Numbered from the stretch's first letter, positions 11,379-23,420 are shown. The stretch: 64,000 nt of DNA from Bimastos eiseni (GCA_959347315.1 OY365813.1:18233130-18297129), one strand, 5' to 3'. The notes: generated by a model from the sequence alone, not told the origin. Numbers and translations: made by a program.

Positions 11379-11820
11379 ATAATACAAGTATTTAAACTAT
11401 ATCGATTGATTGATGGTGCCAATCAATGCCTTCCACGCCCCCTTCGATTACCAGTAGTAGAGTAGAATTGTCGGCGTGTGTGATGATAGAGGACGAACAG
11501 AATCTCCTTTGATGGACGGTTGCTGCAGTCAGCATCCAATCCGGTCTCGGGTCAGGCCTTAGGTCAGAGGTCGTGCAGAGGTCGCGCGAGCAGACGATCA
11601 TCAATCTCCGACGCTCGATAATTATACAGCGCAGTGATCGCAGAAATGGAATTGCAGTAATCTATCCTGGTTAGGAGTCGACGGATTAGAAACTGTGGGG
11701 CTGGACACATTGACCGGATGTTCATCTGGACAGATGACCTCAATGGACAGATGACCTTGGTCAACGTCTCTGGACGGTTCTTATACGGTCAAGGCGCCAT
11801 ACAGATACCTCAGCATCGAA
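11379..11820. other. unassigned non-coding sequence
   Basis: Short ORFs on both strands overlap and lack domains. Confidence 0.4.
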
Positions 11821-11825
11821 AGATA

Positions 11826-12185
11826 CTAAATTGTATATATATATATATATACATATATTATATATATATAGCACAGAGAGTAGCATTGTATTTCATATAT
11901 ATGGGTATATAAATATAGATATACTTGTATATACCTATGGCAGCATATATATTTAGCAAACGTACATATGCGCATATATATAAATGTAGTATATATATAT
12001 TCATACATATATATATATACAGTAAATACGTGCATAACCGTACAGACACGCATGGATACACATATGCATGCTAACTAACAGACACATACATATATAAACA
12101 TATAAACATATATAAACATATAAACATATATAAACATTTAAACATATATAAACATATAAACATATATAAACATTTAAACAAATAT
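11826..12185. repeat. AT-rich block with ~28-bp TATAAACATA tandem repeat
   Basis: (TA)n tracts occur at 11834-11872 and 11987-12020. From about 12085 to 12182 the unit ATATATAAACATATAAACAT is repeated, with ACATTTAAACAT variants marking a higher-order period of about 56 bp. Confidence 0.8.
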
Positions 12186-12189
12186 ATAC

Positions 12190-12460
12190 ACACATTCGAC
12201 AACAACAGTGACTATGGCATAGCTATGTTTTAAAATAAGTTTAGTTAAGCTATTATTAATATGTTTCAAAGAATTGCTTCTTGTACGTACTTATAATAGT
12301 TCTGGAACCAACTGTGGTGTGGTTGGCGATAATTTGTTTACTATTATTTTGAAGACGTCCAGGTGGTTCTAACAAGAGGAACTTTCCGATACTACAGCAA
12401 TTTCTGCATTACAAGAATTGAAATAATTGTGATTTGTTCTGATTTATTGGATTGCCAACT
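12190..12460. other. unassigned non-coding sequence
   Basis: No feature recognised. Confidence 0.4.
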
Positions 12461-12464
12461 ACAA

Positions 12465-12660
12465 TTGACTGATTGACTGATTGACTGATTGACTGATCAT
12501 TCATTTTATACATGCATGTCTACATATATATTGTACACATGCATGCATTCACATATGCATTCATTCATGCTCACATACACATGCGCCTCTGAGTAGATAT
12601 CATGAAGGGGCGCCATATCAAGTATTTATGATTGATTGACTGATTGACTGATTGATTGAC
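12465..12660. repeat. (GATTGACT)n tracts around an L2-like LINE tail
   Basis: GACTGATTGACTGATT repeats lie at 12466-12498 and 12630-12660. Between them, 12573-12632 (GCGCCTCTGAGTAGATA ... GAAGGGGCGCCATATCAAG) matches the LINE 3' tail seen at 47615-47672. The tail leads straight into the repeat. Confidence 0.6.
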
Positions 12661-12934
12661 ATAAAAGCATAGAAGCCAGCTGTAGGCATCGTACACCCCT
12701 TTGACAACCAGCCTCGAGTCACTTTGTATGCAGCGCATTAACACCTAGCTAGAACGTGTCTCCTACCCACATAGACTCACTCCATAAAGCCCCATTATCC
12801 GTAGGCTTTATTGGGCTGATGGGATGTTTTTACTGGCTACGCTTCACCCACCGGGGGTTCACCTAATATATGACCATCGGGGCAACGACGTGAGACGTAC
12901 TGCCAGAGAGAATCACTCAGGTGACATAGCAGGA
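12661..12934. other. unassigned non-coding sequence
   Basis: No feature recognised. Confidence 0.35.
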
Positions 12935-12938
12935 AATT

Positions 12939-13250
<312 letters not shown>

Positions 13251-13527
13251 TTGATGTGTTGAGCATAAGACACTGACGTAATAGCAGCCACCATCTTCAT
13301 CGTCTTCGTCATCGTCATTTTTTTATAAGCGTCGTCGTTTGATGTCTTTCTGAGTCGACATCGAAGGGATGGACTTAGCCACGTAATTGATTAAATAATG
13401 TTCAGTGCTCTGCGAGGAAAGAGGAGCCAGGCGCTAATCGTCTTTTTATGACACCTTGTCGTCATTAAATATCAACTAACAAACCACCAACGAGCGACTT
13501 ATGGCGAATGGATGGATGGATGCATCC
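13251..13527. other. unassigned non-coding sequence
   Basis: Some GTCATCGTC words continue from the microsatellite. No gene seen. Confidence 0.35.
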
Positions 13528-13592
13528 AGGGTCTAACGACGTCTTATGACAACAACGGCCGTCGACATCACCGTTTTCATAGCATAAAACAG
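13528..13592 (+). repeat. R2-type repeat start
   Basis: GTCTAACGACGTCTTATGAC, then AACGGCCGTCGACATCA, matches the opening of the long R2 repeat seen at 38847. Confidence 0.6.
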
Positions 13593-13659
13593 GAGAACTA
13601 TCACAGGACCACTTATGTCACTTGCTGACGTTCTCATGCCTTCTCCGTGGTTATCCCAT

Positions 13660-13815
13660 CGCCCTGGAACAGGTTCCGTTGCGCTGCGCTTGGCCCCGTG
13701 GTCCACTCTCATTCTTGTTATATTTGCCTGAAAATTGTCCCTTTCGGCCGTGATTGGGTCAGGAACACTCCTGATTAGTGACCTTGAAGGGGCGCTATAT
13801 AAATCTCAGCAATGA
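13660..13815 (+). pseudogene. L2-like LINE 3' terminal fragment
   Basis: CCCTGGAACAGGTTCCG encodes the PWNRF-type end of L2/CR1 ORFs. It is followed by the tail GTGACCTTGAAGGGGCGCTA, TATAAATC and a weak AATGAATGA run. Severely truncated. Confidence 0.6.
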
Positions 13816-14230
13816 ATGACTGATTACGCCGAATAGTACGCTTGGAAGAGGTGTAGATTTATAGTTTTTTTTATTACCGTTCCTATAACATACGGTGCAA
13901 AGCGAGGGTGATAATTATGGGCCCGGATGTGCCGATATAAAGGAAACATTTGCTCGTAGTGAATGAATGAAAACAGGCAACTACTACCACAGTACCACTA
14001 CCCCTACCAGAATTATATTCGACAATATCACGACCATTGCTATCTTCGTCATCGTCACGATCATCGCCAGTGACGTGAGAATCAGCAGAAGCAACAACAA
14101 CAATAAACAGATAAAAATGGAGAACATCGTCTGAACTAAGGTCTGTTAATTCCGGATTATAATCGACTCATATCAGGTCACAGGAATCGAATCGATTCAA
14201 TCGGCGCCAATATATTCGCAGGAAATTACT
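13816..14230. other. unassigned non-coding sequence
   Basis: No feature recognised. Confidence 0.4.
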
Positions 14231-14237
14231 AGGAATG

Positions 14238-14566
14238 TCTCTCTCTCTCTCTCTCTGTCTGTCTCTTTCTCACTCTCTCTCTCCCTTTATCGCTCTCTCT
14301 CTCTCTTCTCTCTCACACTCTCTCTCCCTCTCTCTTTCTCTCCCCCTCTCTCTCCCTCTCTCCCTCTCTCTCTCTCCCTCTCTCTTTCTCTCCCCCTCTC
14401 TCTCCCTCTCTCCCTCTCTCTCTCTCTCTTCTCTCTCTTCTCTCTCACACTCTCTCTCCCTCTCTCTTTTTCCCTCTATCCCCCTCTCTCTCTCTCTCTT
14501 CTCTCTCTCTCTTCTCTCACTTTCTCTCACTCACTCACTCACTCACTCACTCAATAAATCAATTAA

Positions 14567-14614
<48 letters not shown>

Positions 14615-14696
14615 TTCTTCTCTCACTTTCTCTCACTCACTCACTCACTCACTCACTCACTCACTCACTCACTCACTCAATAAATCAATTAATCAC

Positions 14697-14732
<36 letters not shown>
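14238..14732. repeat. (CT)n / (CACT)n compound microsatellite with internal duplication
   Basis: About 500 bases are nearly pure C and T. The block CACTTTCTCTCACTCACTCA ... CAATAAATCAATTAATCACT occurs twice (about 14518-14575 and 14624-14700), showing a segmental duplication inside the tract. The 166-codon ORF is repeat only. Confidence 0.95.
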
Positions 14733-14740
14733 TAAGGAAT

Positions 14741-15133
14741 TACCGCGTATATAATGCACTGTACAGCGCTAACATTTTCGTAAAAGTAATCAATTGTGGT
14801 GAATACTTCATCAGTTTACATTGAGCAGAGAGCTAGAAAGGATCAATAGATGGGGATCCGTGCGTTGGCCAAACGTAGTTAGCGTAAGTGCAGAGGAAAC
14901 ATAGGAAAGCCCAAATATATAGTTTAAAACGCCTGTCGGAATTTCACGAGTGAGTTGATCGATCACCGATAGTGGAGTAACACAGAAGCATCTTCATACA
15001 GACAGACAGACAGACAGATGGACGGACGGGCGGACAAACAGAGACACACCGATATATACAGGCAGACAGATAGACAGATGACCTCGTGAATATGGTTTCC
15101 ATATTGGTTATCGGGCGATTTATACTCATTACG
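14741..15133. other. unassigned; small (CAGA)n run
   Basis: A short CAGACAGA/GGACGGAC run occurs at 14998-15030 and a related one at 15060-15078. No gene seen. Confidence 0.45.
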
Positions 15134-15315
15134 CGCATTTCATCATCATTATCTTCTTCCTCTTCCTCATCTCCTCCTCCTTTTCAATTTCTTCTTCTTC
15201 TTCCTCCTCCTCTTCTCCACCGCCACCATCTTCTCCTGCTCCTCCTTCCTCTTCTTCCTCTCCGCCTACTCTTTTTCTCCTTCTCCATGCTTTTGTTTCT
15301 GTTCTTGTTTTTTCA
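15134..15315. repeat. polypyrimidine tract (TTC/TCC-rich)
   Basis: About 180 bases of mostly C and T (TTCTTCTTCTTCCTCCTCC-like words). Confidence 0.75.
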
Positions 15316-15845
15316 TCTTTGAATTGACTCATGGAACCACTTATTAAAATCCAAAGTTAATGTCCTTACCAATTAAACCTTGATACTCTCTATCCTGCCG
15401 CAGAAAAAAGAATATAGTTCTAGCACAGAGTAGAAACCAGTTCACAGTCGTTCCGGTTGCAACCCGCACCCCCTCCGAAGGGGGAGAAGCTCCGCCTTCC
15501 AGAACCGTATACACAAACGGAAAGGCCAGGTCTCGAGTTCATTATTTCTCGGTGACGCTAATTTGAAGGAATGTCGACAAAAACAGCGCCTGCTCGCTTC
15601 CACCTCCAACTCGCTTTCCTCACCTCTTCACTCGCCGCGTTGAAAGACTGCCTTCCTGCCTCGCTCCGATTTGGCAAATTGATTCAGCACCACATAGTAA
15701 TTAATTTAATTAGCACCTGTTGGCACATAGTGGTCATTTGATTTAGTGCCTTTTGGGACAAATTGCCCCAGACAGGCATACAGATGCTCATCGGTCTATA
15801 TCAAAACTCCGCTCCACTCAGTACTTTTTTATTTGTTTAATTAAA
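15316..15845. other. unassigned non-coding sequence
   Basis: GC-rich at 15450-15530 but with no ORF or RNA fold that I can support. Confidence 0.4.
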
Positions 15846-15847
15846 AA

Positions 15848-15955
15848 TTGACGAACTGCAGTATGATTAGCCTACAGCAACAATATGAACGAATAATGGC
15901 AGGATATTACAGGAGTCAGCCGTGTTATGCGCCTCATTTTAACAAAAGGCGTCGC
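15848..15955. repeat. dispersed repeat shared with 57315-57390
   Basis: TTGACGAACTGCAGTATGAT followed by AACGAATAATGGCAGGATAT aligns with CTGACAAACGGCAGTATGAT and AACGAATGATGACAAG at 57315 onward. The spacing is similar, so these are probably two copies of one unknown element. Confidence 0.5.
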
Positions 15956-16435
15956 CTAGCGCAAGAAGGACTAGTTAAAATTAAGAGGGATGCGGGTCGT
16001 GAATTCAGTTCCTCAGCTCTGCGTCCCAGTGTGTAATCAATTACTCTTCGGCCTTTGATACAGCTGCTCGTTTGATTGCCCGCTTTTCTCTTTTTTCCCA
16101 TATTTCGGCTTTTGTGGCTGAACCTCCTTAGCTGCAAGGATTCAGTTCAAAGTTCGCTTTCTTCCTTACAAAGCGCTTTTGATGTAATGAGAGTGAGAGT
16201 GCTCTACCGCATTCCACAAAGTGACATCAAACTCAATAATGGCTAAACGCTGAGATTACATTCGAAATCCTCTTGGTCAGGAAATCAATTAGCTTAGAAG
16301 CAGATAGAGCGCTTAACTAGTTAGATGAAGACAAGAAGGAGCGCTGCAGGTAAAGAGAAATGGTAAGTTCAAAGGATCCACCGTCCCACAGTGTCTACAA
16401 CGTGGTTATATGTCAAAGACCATTGCTGTTTTAAG
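15956..16435. other. unassigned non-coding sequence
   Basis: No feature recognised. Confidence 0.35.
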
Positions 16436-16439
16436 GCGT

Positions 16440-16685
16440 CCCAAAACTCGTTCTTAATAGGAAGAAGCTCAAACCTGGAGAAGTTATCGCCCTTCTTCCA
16501 ACATTTTTTGCTCAGAAGTGCAGACGCCTCGACGACGCAACTGCATATGCGATGCAGAGCAATTGTGCGTGAAGGACTTGCTCAAGGCTCCTACACAGTG
16601 ACTCTTCGGACGAGAATCGAACCCACTCACTCAGCGCACACTGAGCGTTACGGGTCGACCGCTATAACCAATCGGCCACCGATCC
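16440..16685 (-). mobile_element. tRNA-derived SINE (family T1)
   Basis: On the - strand the 5' end has an A-box-like TGGCCGATTGGTTATAGCGG and a B-box GGTTCGATTCTCG about 45 bases later, so the head is tRNA-like. The body (TTGCTCTGCA..., GTCGTCGAGGCGT, TTCTGAGC, TGTTGGAAGAAG) matches the copy at 32500-32720 in the opposite orientation. No tRNA function is expected: the acceptor stem is not closed. Confidence 0.75.
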
Positions 16686-16689
16686 ACAT

Positions 16690-18625
16690 TTGGCAGTTTC
16701 TCATCCGCTTCGCTTTCTCAAAACCTGCTTCTTCTCGCGGGGCCTTGCGCACTGGCAGTGGTTCCGAAGCTTAGGCCTAGGTTCACCCTGCTGCAGGGGC
16801 GCTCTACAAAATGCTTGAATACAACGTAACTCAATGCGATAAAGTCGTTTACTGTTGACACAGACGGTCACAAAAACTAATTTCAACGCCTTCTCTGCCG
16901 TTAAAGGACGGCGCAAGGATTTACGCCAAAACATATCGACTCACGCTTCAGAGAGCCATTTGCCTCACAGACTGCAAAGCGAACAAACAACGACAACACT
17001 GCAATTATGTCTATTCGTTTAACGACACTACAACACGTGTCACAATCACCCAACGACTATTTCACGTGTACAGATATACGACTTCCGCGTTGCTTTTTGA
17101 ATGTCGCTTTTATGTCCGCTTTAACACAACGCAAACGCGGCAAAACAGGTGCGAGGCGATTCGTTTAATTTTCTCTTCTACCCTAACGATTTTATGGTTC
17201 CAGCCCTGCGTCCCAGCCAATAGTCGGCCTTGTTTTAATGGGGAATGAGAATCGTATAAGTCATGGAACAGCAGTGTCTTATAAAGATTATGCTGTCATA
17301 AATTCTGAAGTCGACCAAACTGAATAATGCGTTGGTGTCTGAACAAAGCGGCGAGCGGAAGTGGGAGTGTTCTTTGACGGGTGATGATTTACCAAGACGT
17401 GGACACCACCTGTATTCTATGCATGAGCCGAAGTCACTTTACATAGTGAAGAATTCAATTTCGATTACTTTTCCATTTAGCTGATAACGAGTGTACACCT
17501 CGCTCGCCTATCGGCCAAGTAGGAAACAGTGTCTTACCATTAAATATAGCTTTAGTGACATCTTGAGAAGCCTGGGTCAATGAAATTACAGCTACGGCAT
17601 TGTCATTTGCATTTGCAATAACAAGGCTACTTGTCAGTGACGTCAGTAGTGTTCATTTCGGCATACGTGTATGTTTCGAGACATAGCCTACTCTGTGTGA
17701 ACTGTCAGAAGCATCCCTCTTTGCGTCCATCCTCGCATATCCTTGCCGTGTGATGCTGGGCTGCCTACTTCCGTCATGAAAAGAATTGCCTTCACTCTGT
17801 GGAAGCGGACACGTAATCGTGCTATCTCAAGAGCGGATGACTTTACCCGCTGTGGTTTTATAGTAAGAATTTTATACAAGAAGTAATGTATATGTACGCG
17901 CTTTGTGATTGCAGGCATTCTCATTAAAGAAGATACTTACCTACTTACTTCACTTCATTTGCACCTTTTGTCTTTACGGTGAATTACATTCTGAATTTGA
18001 TCTGACGTTAAAGCTTCGTCTCTCATCGAAAAATCTTACATTTGGTTAGTTTTAGGGTGGTTACCTCAGAAATACCTCGGTTGTATTGGTGACCATCCTC
18101 TCAGATACTTCATGGTTGGGACAATGTAGCGAGCAACACTGGATGATCCTAAAGTGACCTCACATACCCACCTCAAGATTCCAGTTAATGTGAAAGATGA
18201 ATCAGTGAGGTTTGACTAGAAAACTGACAATTGTGGACAGGTTTGAGGTGATTTATCAACAGATTAAACTGCATTGTATATTATAAGCTTACGCGTATAT
18301 ATAATATATTATAACTTTGATTGATACTCTTGCTGAGAAACCATATGACGTGTAACATGCAAAAAGAGACATTGAATGTAAAAGAGACGAACCATGGCAG
18401 AGTTGGAATCACCAACTCGGTGACACGGCCATTAGGAAGACATCATTTCGATTTCAATCATATGCATTGACGATTTCACTTCTCAATTACGACCATATTG
18501 TAATCATTTCCTATACTGAATCATGGGTACAACTACCCCATGCATGGCAGTCGTGTGGGCGTCACGCTGCTTCGGCGAGCTATGGACCATAGCAAATTGC
18601 ACGCAACGCACACTGCCTGCATATA
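16690..18625. other. unassigned, probably unique non-coding sequence
   Basis: Nearly 2 kb with no domain-bearing ORF in six frames and no clear repeat. A weak GTTTAACGACACTACAACA at 17017 may be an R1 fragment. One TAGGCCTA is at 16772. Confidence 0.4.
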
Positions 18626-18627
18626 AT

Positions 18628-18662
18628 GAGCTCTATATCATTTTATGCGTGATATAGAGCTC
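18628..18662. other. 13-bp perfect hairpin
   Basis: GAGCTCTATATCA and its exact inverse TGATATAGAGCTC flank a 9-base loop. No T-run follows, so it is not a Pol III-type terminator. Function unknown. Confidence 0.6.
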
Positions 18663-18664
18663 GG

Positions 18665-19200
18665 TTCGTTGCGGCATTATAATTATAAAGTCTGCGAACG
18701 AGCTTAATGGACATTGTTTCGCATGGGTTGGTTGTTTGGTTGGTTGGCCGACGTCTTAGCCATTACCGCTTAACCGGTCTCGGTGGTTTCACACGCGTAA
18801 GACGAAATGCGGCCGAATTTTAGATATTTTCGCGTTGAATTGAATATCGGCGTACAGGTATTACTTTTTAATTAACAGGTGAGTGCGAGACTTGAGTCAT
18901 CGATGTCTACCTGCAATATTTCTATTTCATCTGCACCCTATGCTAGCCAACGTAGCTATCGGTGGGAAGATGAGATGGCGAAGGAAAGGAAGGGACTGAC
19001 CACCCACCCTAGTATGCTGAGGCTAAGAAATTGAGGTCGCTTGTTCTTCCTTATCGTGGCAACCTCTAGGCTCAAGGAACTTACCCTCTACTCCTTCTCC
19101 TACTATACTCTATACGTCTAATAGACTGACCTCACTGTTTCTCGTTGCGTTCTTCTTTTGCCGTCTCACAACTTATCGGCTGCGCTGGTCTGACGATGCC
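18665..19200. other. unassigned non-coding sequence
   Basis: A short GGTTGGTTGTTTGGTTGGTT run lies at 18726-18746. No gene seen. Confidence 0.4.
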
Positions 19201-19204
19201 TTCT

Positions 19205-19465
19205 AATGCCGCCAATGTTTTCACTGTGCCAGTGCCAGTCTCAGGCCTGGATAAAGAAGGAGGGCAACGCTCAGAGGCGGCGATCCCGGAGGGGTCGAGG
19301 GTGACAAGTCCCCATCACCTTTTACAGAGAGGGGACAATTTATACGTGTGTCCCACACATTTCCTACTCCTCTCATTGGGTGTCCCCAACCTGTCAAGCG
19401 AGATCGTCGCCTCTGGCAACGTCAATGCTATAATGTTATCACACAGTGTCGTTAAGCTGCGCTGC
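19205..19465 (-). repeat. R1 copy split by a hAT MITE
   Basis: The R1 - strand copy runs 19217-19271 (GCCAGTCTCAGGCCTGGATA, GGAGGGCAACGCT) and resumes at 19416 (AACGTCAATG, ATCACACAGTGTCGTTAAGC). The MITE between them fits exactly into the R1 consensus. Confidence 0.8.
19272..19415. mobile_element. short hAT-type MITE (family 3), 144 bp
   Basis: The ends are CAGAGGCGGCGATC and the inverted GATCGTCGCCTCTG. Flanking 8-mers GCAACGCT and GCAACGTC agree at 6 of 8. A 145-bp sister copy with a perfect 8-bp duplication is at 30437-30581. Confidence 0.85.
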
Positions 19466-19681
19466 CACGATGCCTTCTTGGCTGCGGCCAGGGTTATCTG
19501 CGTTATATCCCAGTCACACCAGGCCCCGATCTCACAACGCTCCCATCACGCTCGTAGAGCGTGGTGTAAGCGTGTATAACGCAGTAGAACCTGTTTCAAC
19601 CTTGGCTGGCCGTCGAGTTCTACGTTCTTCCTCTGGTGGCGAACTTCTGGTTCCTTATTGGCAGGCACTTCGACCAGACAG

Positions 19682-19727
19682 CGAGCGAATTGTGAATGAG
19701 ATTCTGAACGAGATTGTGAAATGGACT
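19682..19727. repeat. 12-bp minisatellite (left part)
   Basis: Units such as GAATTGTGAATG and GAGATTGTGAAT. The array continues after the hAT-like element at 21558. Confidence 0.6.
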
Positions 19728-21557
19728 CATTGGCGTAGCGAAGGGGGCGAGGGGGGCGAACCGCCCCAGGCGGCACTTGTCCTAGGGGCGGCATTTTCGG
19801 GAAAAAATAAATAAATAATTATTTTTGTATAACTTGCACTCTTCAAGATTCTTGCTGCTCTTGTCTAACCTAAAGCTTTTTTGCTATTTCTCGACTTAAA
19901 ACTAACGTATACGATATACTGAAGGACCATCGATTGGCGCCGAGTGTCAATAGACACGCTGCGAAAATACCGCCCCTGTCTATCTTGCCATGACTTTCGC
20001 AACTATCAAATGAAATAAATTTTGCAATAATAATAATGCGCAAAATGGCCCCAGGCGGCACTTGTCCTAGAGGCAGCATTTTTGGCAAAAATTAAATAAA
20101 AAATTCTGGTTGCATAAATTGCACTCTTCAAGATTCTTGCTGCTCTTGTCTAAACCAAGCACTATATGCTCTCTTGCTTCTTCTCGAATTAAAACTAACA
20201 TATACGATATACCGAAGGACCATCGAATGGCACCTAGTATTAAACGCTGCAAAATGGCAATGTCGCTTCTGTCTATCTTGCCATGACTTTCGCACCTATA
20301 AAATGAAATAAATTTTGCAATTATAATAATGCGCAAATTCTTAGATTGATGAAAAATCATTCTTTCCTAAGTAAAAAGTTGGATTAATTAAGGACGATCT
20401 CTGCTTAAATATAAACTTGATTTATGAAAACACTTGCAAAATGCATCATGTATTGATGCAAATAAAGTTTTATGAAACAGAAATTTGAGTAATGAAAGGC
20501 GTTTTTGCCTACTTTGAGTGATGAAAAAATTAATGCAAAGTTGGATTCACAATTGAAATCAAATTTAAATAGAAGTTGGATTTATCAACAAATCTTTCTT
20601 AATTAGAATCTGGGTTGATGAAAGAGATATTGCCTAAACAGAATTTGGATGTTCAAAACTAAAATTAATTTAAATAAGTAAAATAAAAACCTACTTCAGA
20701 CCTACAATTAGGGAATAACTACATTCCAATTTAGCAATTCTTTCAGTTGAACGCTCTTTGACAAGCACAAATAACTTTGACAAGGTTATTAGTAATTTTG
20801 CTGCAGGGAAAGTAAGAAAAGTAAATTTTTAAATTGTAACAGTTGACAGGTATAATGAAATTATGAGACCGTACCGTATCCGTAATCCGTATGATGAGTT
20901 CATTTATTCATTCATTCATTAAAAAAATTTATATAGCGCCTCTTCAAGGTTAGTAGGTCTACTCATGAGCGCTCCAATTAGTCAAAGTTATCAGTTACTA
21001 ATCTATTCTAAATACCATACTTACTATGGTCTGACTATGATTAAATTATTGTTTAGGCCTAGAACTTTCTTTTCAATACGTATAGAGAAAGAATAGGCCC
21101 TATGATTTGTATTGTTTAATTTGAATTTTATGGGGACTTTATAATTTTCGATCTAGCCTGCAAGACATTTAGTAACTTTATTGTGAGGCTTGCTTTATTT
21201 GTTTGTTTTATAACTGGTGAATTTCTTAATTAATACAATCTTATTCTACATTCGTATCTTTATATCTGATGATAATGCATTTTTATTAGTCAAAGGACAT
21301 ACAGCTTTAATGTCGACAGTGCGTACTGATGCTGTTACTAACTGTAGGCCCTATAATTATTTGAATACTGAATAGAATAATCATAATGTATGTAAGAGCA
21401 TAATGAAAACACTCAAAACAGGCGACCTATGCTTGTCTCCTTGTGCATATCTATAATAATAGGCCTATATAATATAAGAACGAAGTGATGGGAAAATAGG
21501 CAGGGGCGGCATTTTGAACCTTCGCCCCAGGCGGCGCTTTGCCTCGCTAAGCCACTG
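19728..21557. mobile_element. hAT-like element, 1.83 kb, non-autonomous
   Basis: The left end CATTGGCGTAGCGAAGG and the inverted right end CAGTGGCTTAGCGAGGC form TIRs. The flanks AATGGACT (19720-19727) and AATGGATT (21558-21565) are an 8-bp duplication, 7/8 identical. Both ends carry CCCCAGGCGGC blocks. Inside, 19764-20048 and 20049-20337 form a tandem duplication of about 285 bp. No transposase domain was recognised; the - strand ORFs of 72 and 97 codons come from the duplicated block. Confidence 0.85.
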
Positions 21558-21767
21558 AATGGATTGTGAATTGGACTGCGAATGCTATTATGGATGAATT
21601 GTGAACTGGATTGTGAATACCGTTATGAATGGGATTTTGAATGGCATTGTGAATGTGATTGCTAATTGAACCATTGAACGGTGAAATGGAATTTGAACTG
21701 GACTGGGAATTTGATTGTGAATGACATTGTTAATGTGATCATGAATTTGATTATGAAGGGAATTGTG

Positions 21768-21775
<8 letters not shown>
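21558..21775. repeat. 12-bp minisatellite (right part)
   Basis: Degenerate units of GAATTGTGAATG and GGATTGTGAATG continue to 21773, with about 18 units visible. Confidence 0.75.

Positions 21776-21842
<67 letters not shown>
21776..21842. repeat. (GA)n microsatellite
   Basis: About 33 uninterrupted GA dinucleotides directly follow the minisatellite. Confidence 0.97.
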
Positions 21843-21843
<1 letters not shown>

Positions 21844-22120
21844 GGGTATTCAAGGCAGCGTTCGCATACTTTGTGGTCGGTGCAGGAAGACAAAAGAACA
21901 TAGAAGTCCACGCATACAGATGAGGAAGGGACACAGTAAATGAACGACACTCTATTATAGCAACAGAGCATCAAGGCATATACATGCTGATGAACGTACA
22001 CACTTAGATGGACAGAAACAGACAGACAGATATGTAGACAGACTGTGAGGTAGAATGACGCATAGCCTACAAACATCTCGACAGAGACAGATAGGTAGGC
22101 AGTCACAGACAGATTAGTGG
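21843..22120. other. unassigned non-coding sequence
   Basis: No feature recognised apart from a few CAGACAGA words. Confidence 0.35.
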
Positions 22121-22121
22121 G

Positions 22122-22325
22122 CGGACAGACAGCTAGACAGACAGACAGCTAGACAGACAGACAGACAGATAGACAGACAGACAGACAGATAGACAGACAG
22201 ACAGATAGACAGACAGACAGATAGACAGATAGACAGACAGACAGATAGACAGACAGACAGATAGACAGACAGACAGATAGACAGACAGATAGACAGACGG
22301 CTGAGCAGACAGACAGAAAAATAGC
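22122..22325. repeat. (ACAG)n/(ATAG)n tetranucleotide microsatellite
   Basis: ACAGACAGATAG repeats continue for about 190 bases. Leu/Ser/Cys-repeat frames on the - strand are artefacts. Confidence 0.95.
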
Positions 22326-22780
22326 AGACAGTCAGACACGCGGACAGACACACATACACACATTACTATATATTGATAGAATGTCATACATACATTCCTA
22401 AAATACGCATACATTAATTAATTATTAATAATAAATTTGTAACTCGCACAAGGTCACACCTAAGTGTGAATCTGAGGCGCAATTCAAATTATCAAAATAC
22501 ATACGCATTTGTATATTAGCCTACAATGGGTAATGCTGTCTGCGAAGTCCGAACAAAAGCAGCGCTGTTAGTCAGTCGTTGCCCTTGGTCAAAGTAAACG
22601 CAGCAAACAGTATCGATTACCTTTTGGCCCACGGGGTGTCGACAGACTTAACGAACCCAAATGAGACCAACTGTCGGATAGAATTAACCCCCCTCATTCT
22701 ATAATCAACTGAAAGCAAGAAAGACGGATACAGATCAGACTGTATCGATCACGGTTAGATTTCACACGACCCCTACAATA
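22326..22780. other. unassigned non-coding sequence
   Basis: No feature recognised. Confidence 0.35.
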
Positions 22781-22789
22781 CACCGTATA

Positions 22790-22845
22790 GAGCGCTGCTG
22801 ATTTGAGCGGCGCTATATAAATGCCTGATTACGCTACATTACATT
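22790..22845 (+). repeat. L2-like LINE 3' tail
   Basis: AGAGCGCTGCTGATTTGAGC, then GGCGCTATATAAATGCCTGA, the common tail motif of L2/CR1 LINEs. Only the tail is present. Confidence 0.6.
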
Positions 22846-22884
22846 ACCGTAATCAGCCGTGCGCAAAGTAGGCGGGGTTCAGAG

Positions 22885-23420
22885 ATCATTGTGCTTCATT
22901 GGATCCCCCTACAGCATCGAATCTCGTACCGTATGACCGCTTTGGTCTGGCGGACCTCGCTGGGTTTCGCCCCTTCTTATCTTCACGATCACTGCCACTC
23001 TTCTTTGAGTGCATCGGGTCACCTGTCTCTCTCTCAATCTCTCTCGCTCTCTCTGTCTGTCTGTCTGTCTCTCTCTCTCAGCTCTGCTAAGCGACGTTTA
23101 TTCATTGTCACATTTGCTCGCGCAACTAAAGGTGCTAAGCAAAAACAGTGCCGTTTCAACGGTTGGCCCCTCGCTCAGGAACACGCTGCCTCTGGCGTTG
23201 CTAGTGTCACCCAGTAGTAGTAGCAGTAATAGTTTCAGTTTAACCACACCGTGTGGTAACATCGATCATTAGCGGCGCCCCCTCCTTTATCCAGTCTTGG
23301 GACTGGCACTATCAGAGTGTAAACACTCTTTTTATATTCGCCTTAAATCTGTTCTTTTCAACCGTGCCAGGGTCGGGATGGCTTTCGAGTAGTAGCCTTA
23401 AAGGGACGCTATATAAATCT
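22885..23420 (+). pseudogene. L2/CR1-like LINE 3' fragment with an inserted R1
   Basis: The frame from 22885 gives LHWIPLQHRISYR and later GFAPSYLHDH, matching the LHWLPV..RI ... G.APSYL signature near the C-terminus of L2/CR1 ORF2. A frame change is followed by GPSLRNTLPLALL, equivalent to GPxxWNxLP. The coding end is interrupted at about 23222-23325 by R1. It resumes with CGCCTTAAATCTGTTCTTTT and the tail GGGACGCTATATAAATC. A (TCTG) run has expanded at 23030-23080. Confidence 0.75.
23222..23325 (+). repeat. R1 copy nested in a LINE
   Basis: AGTTTCAGTTTAACCACACC, GCGGCGCCCCCTCCTTTATC, GGGACTGGCACTATCAGAGT. A clean + copy with LINE-coding sequence on both sides, so R1 moved or was inserted after the LINE. 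Confidence 0.8.

Noticed and set aside
14235..14735. 166-codon Ser/Leu-rich ORF
   Set aside because: Product of a (CT)n/(CACT)n tract.
16600..16680. A functional tRNA gene
   Set aside because: A- and B-box-like words are present, but the stems do not close and the sequence continues into a SINE body shared with 32.5 kb.
19870..20360. Two related - strand ORFs (72 and 97 codons) as a transposase piece
   Set aside because: Similarity between them comes from the 285-bp duplication; no hAT dimerisation motif could be recognised.
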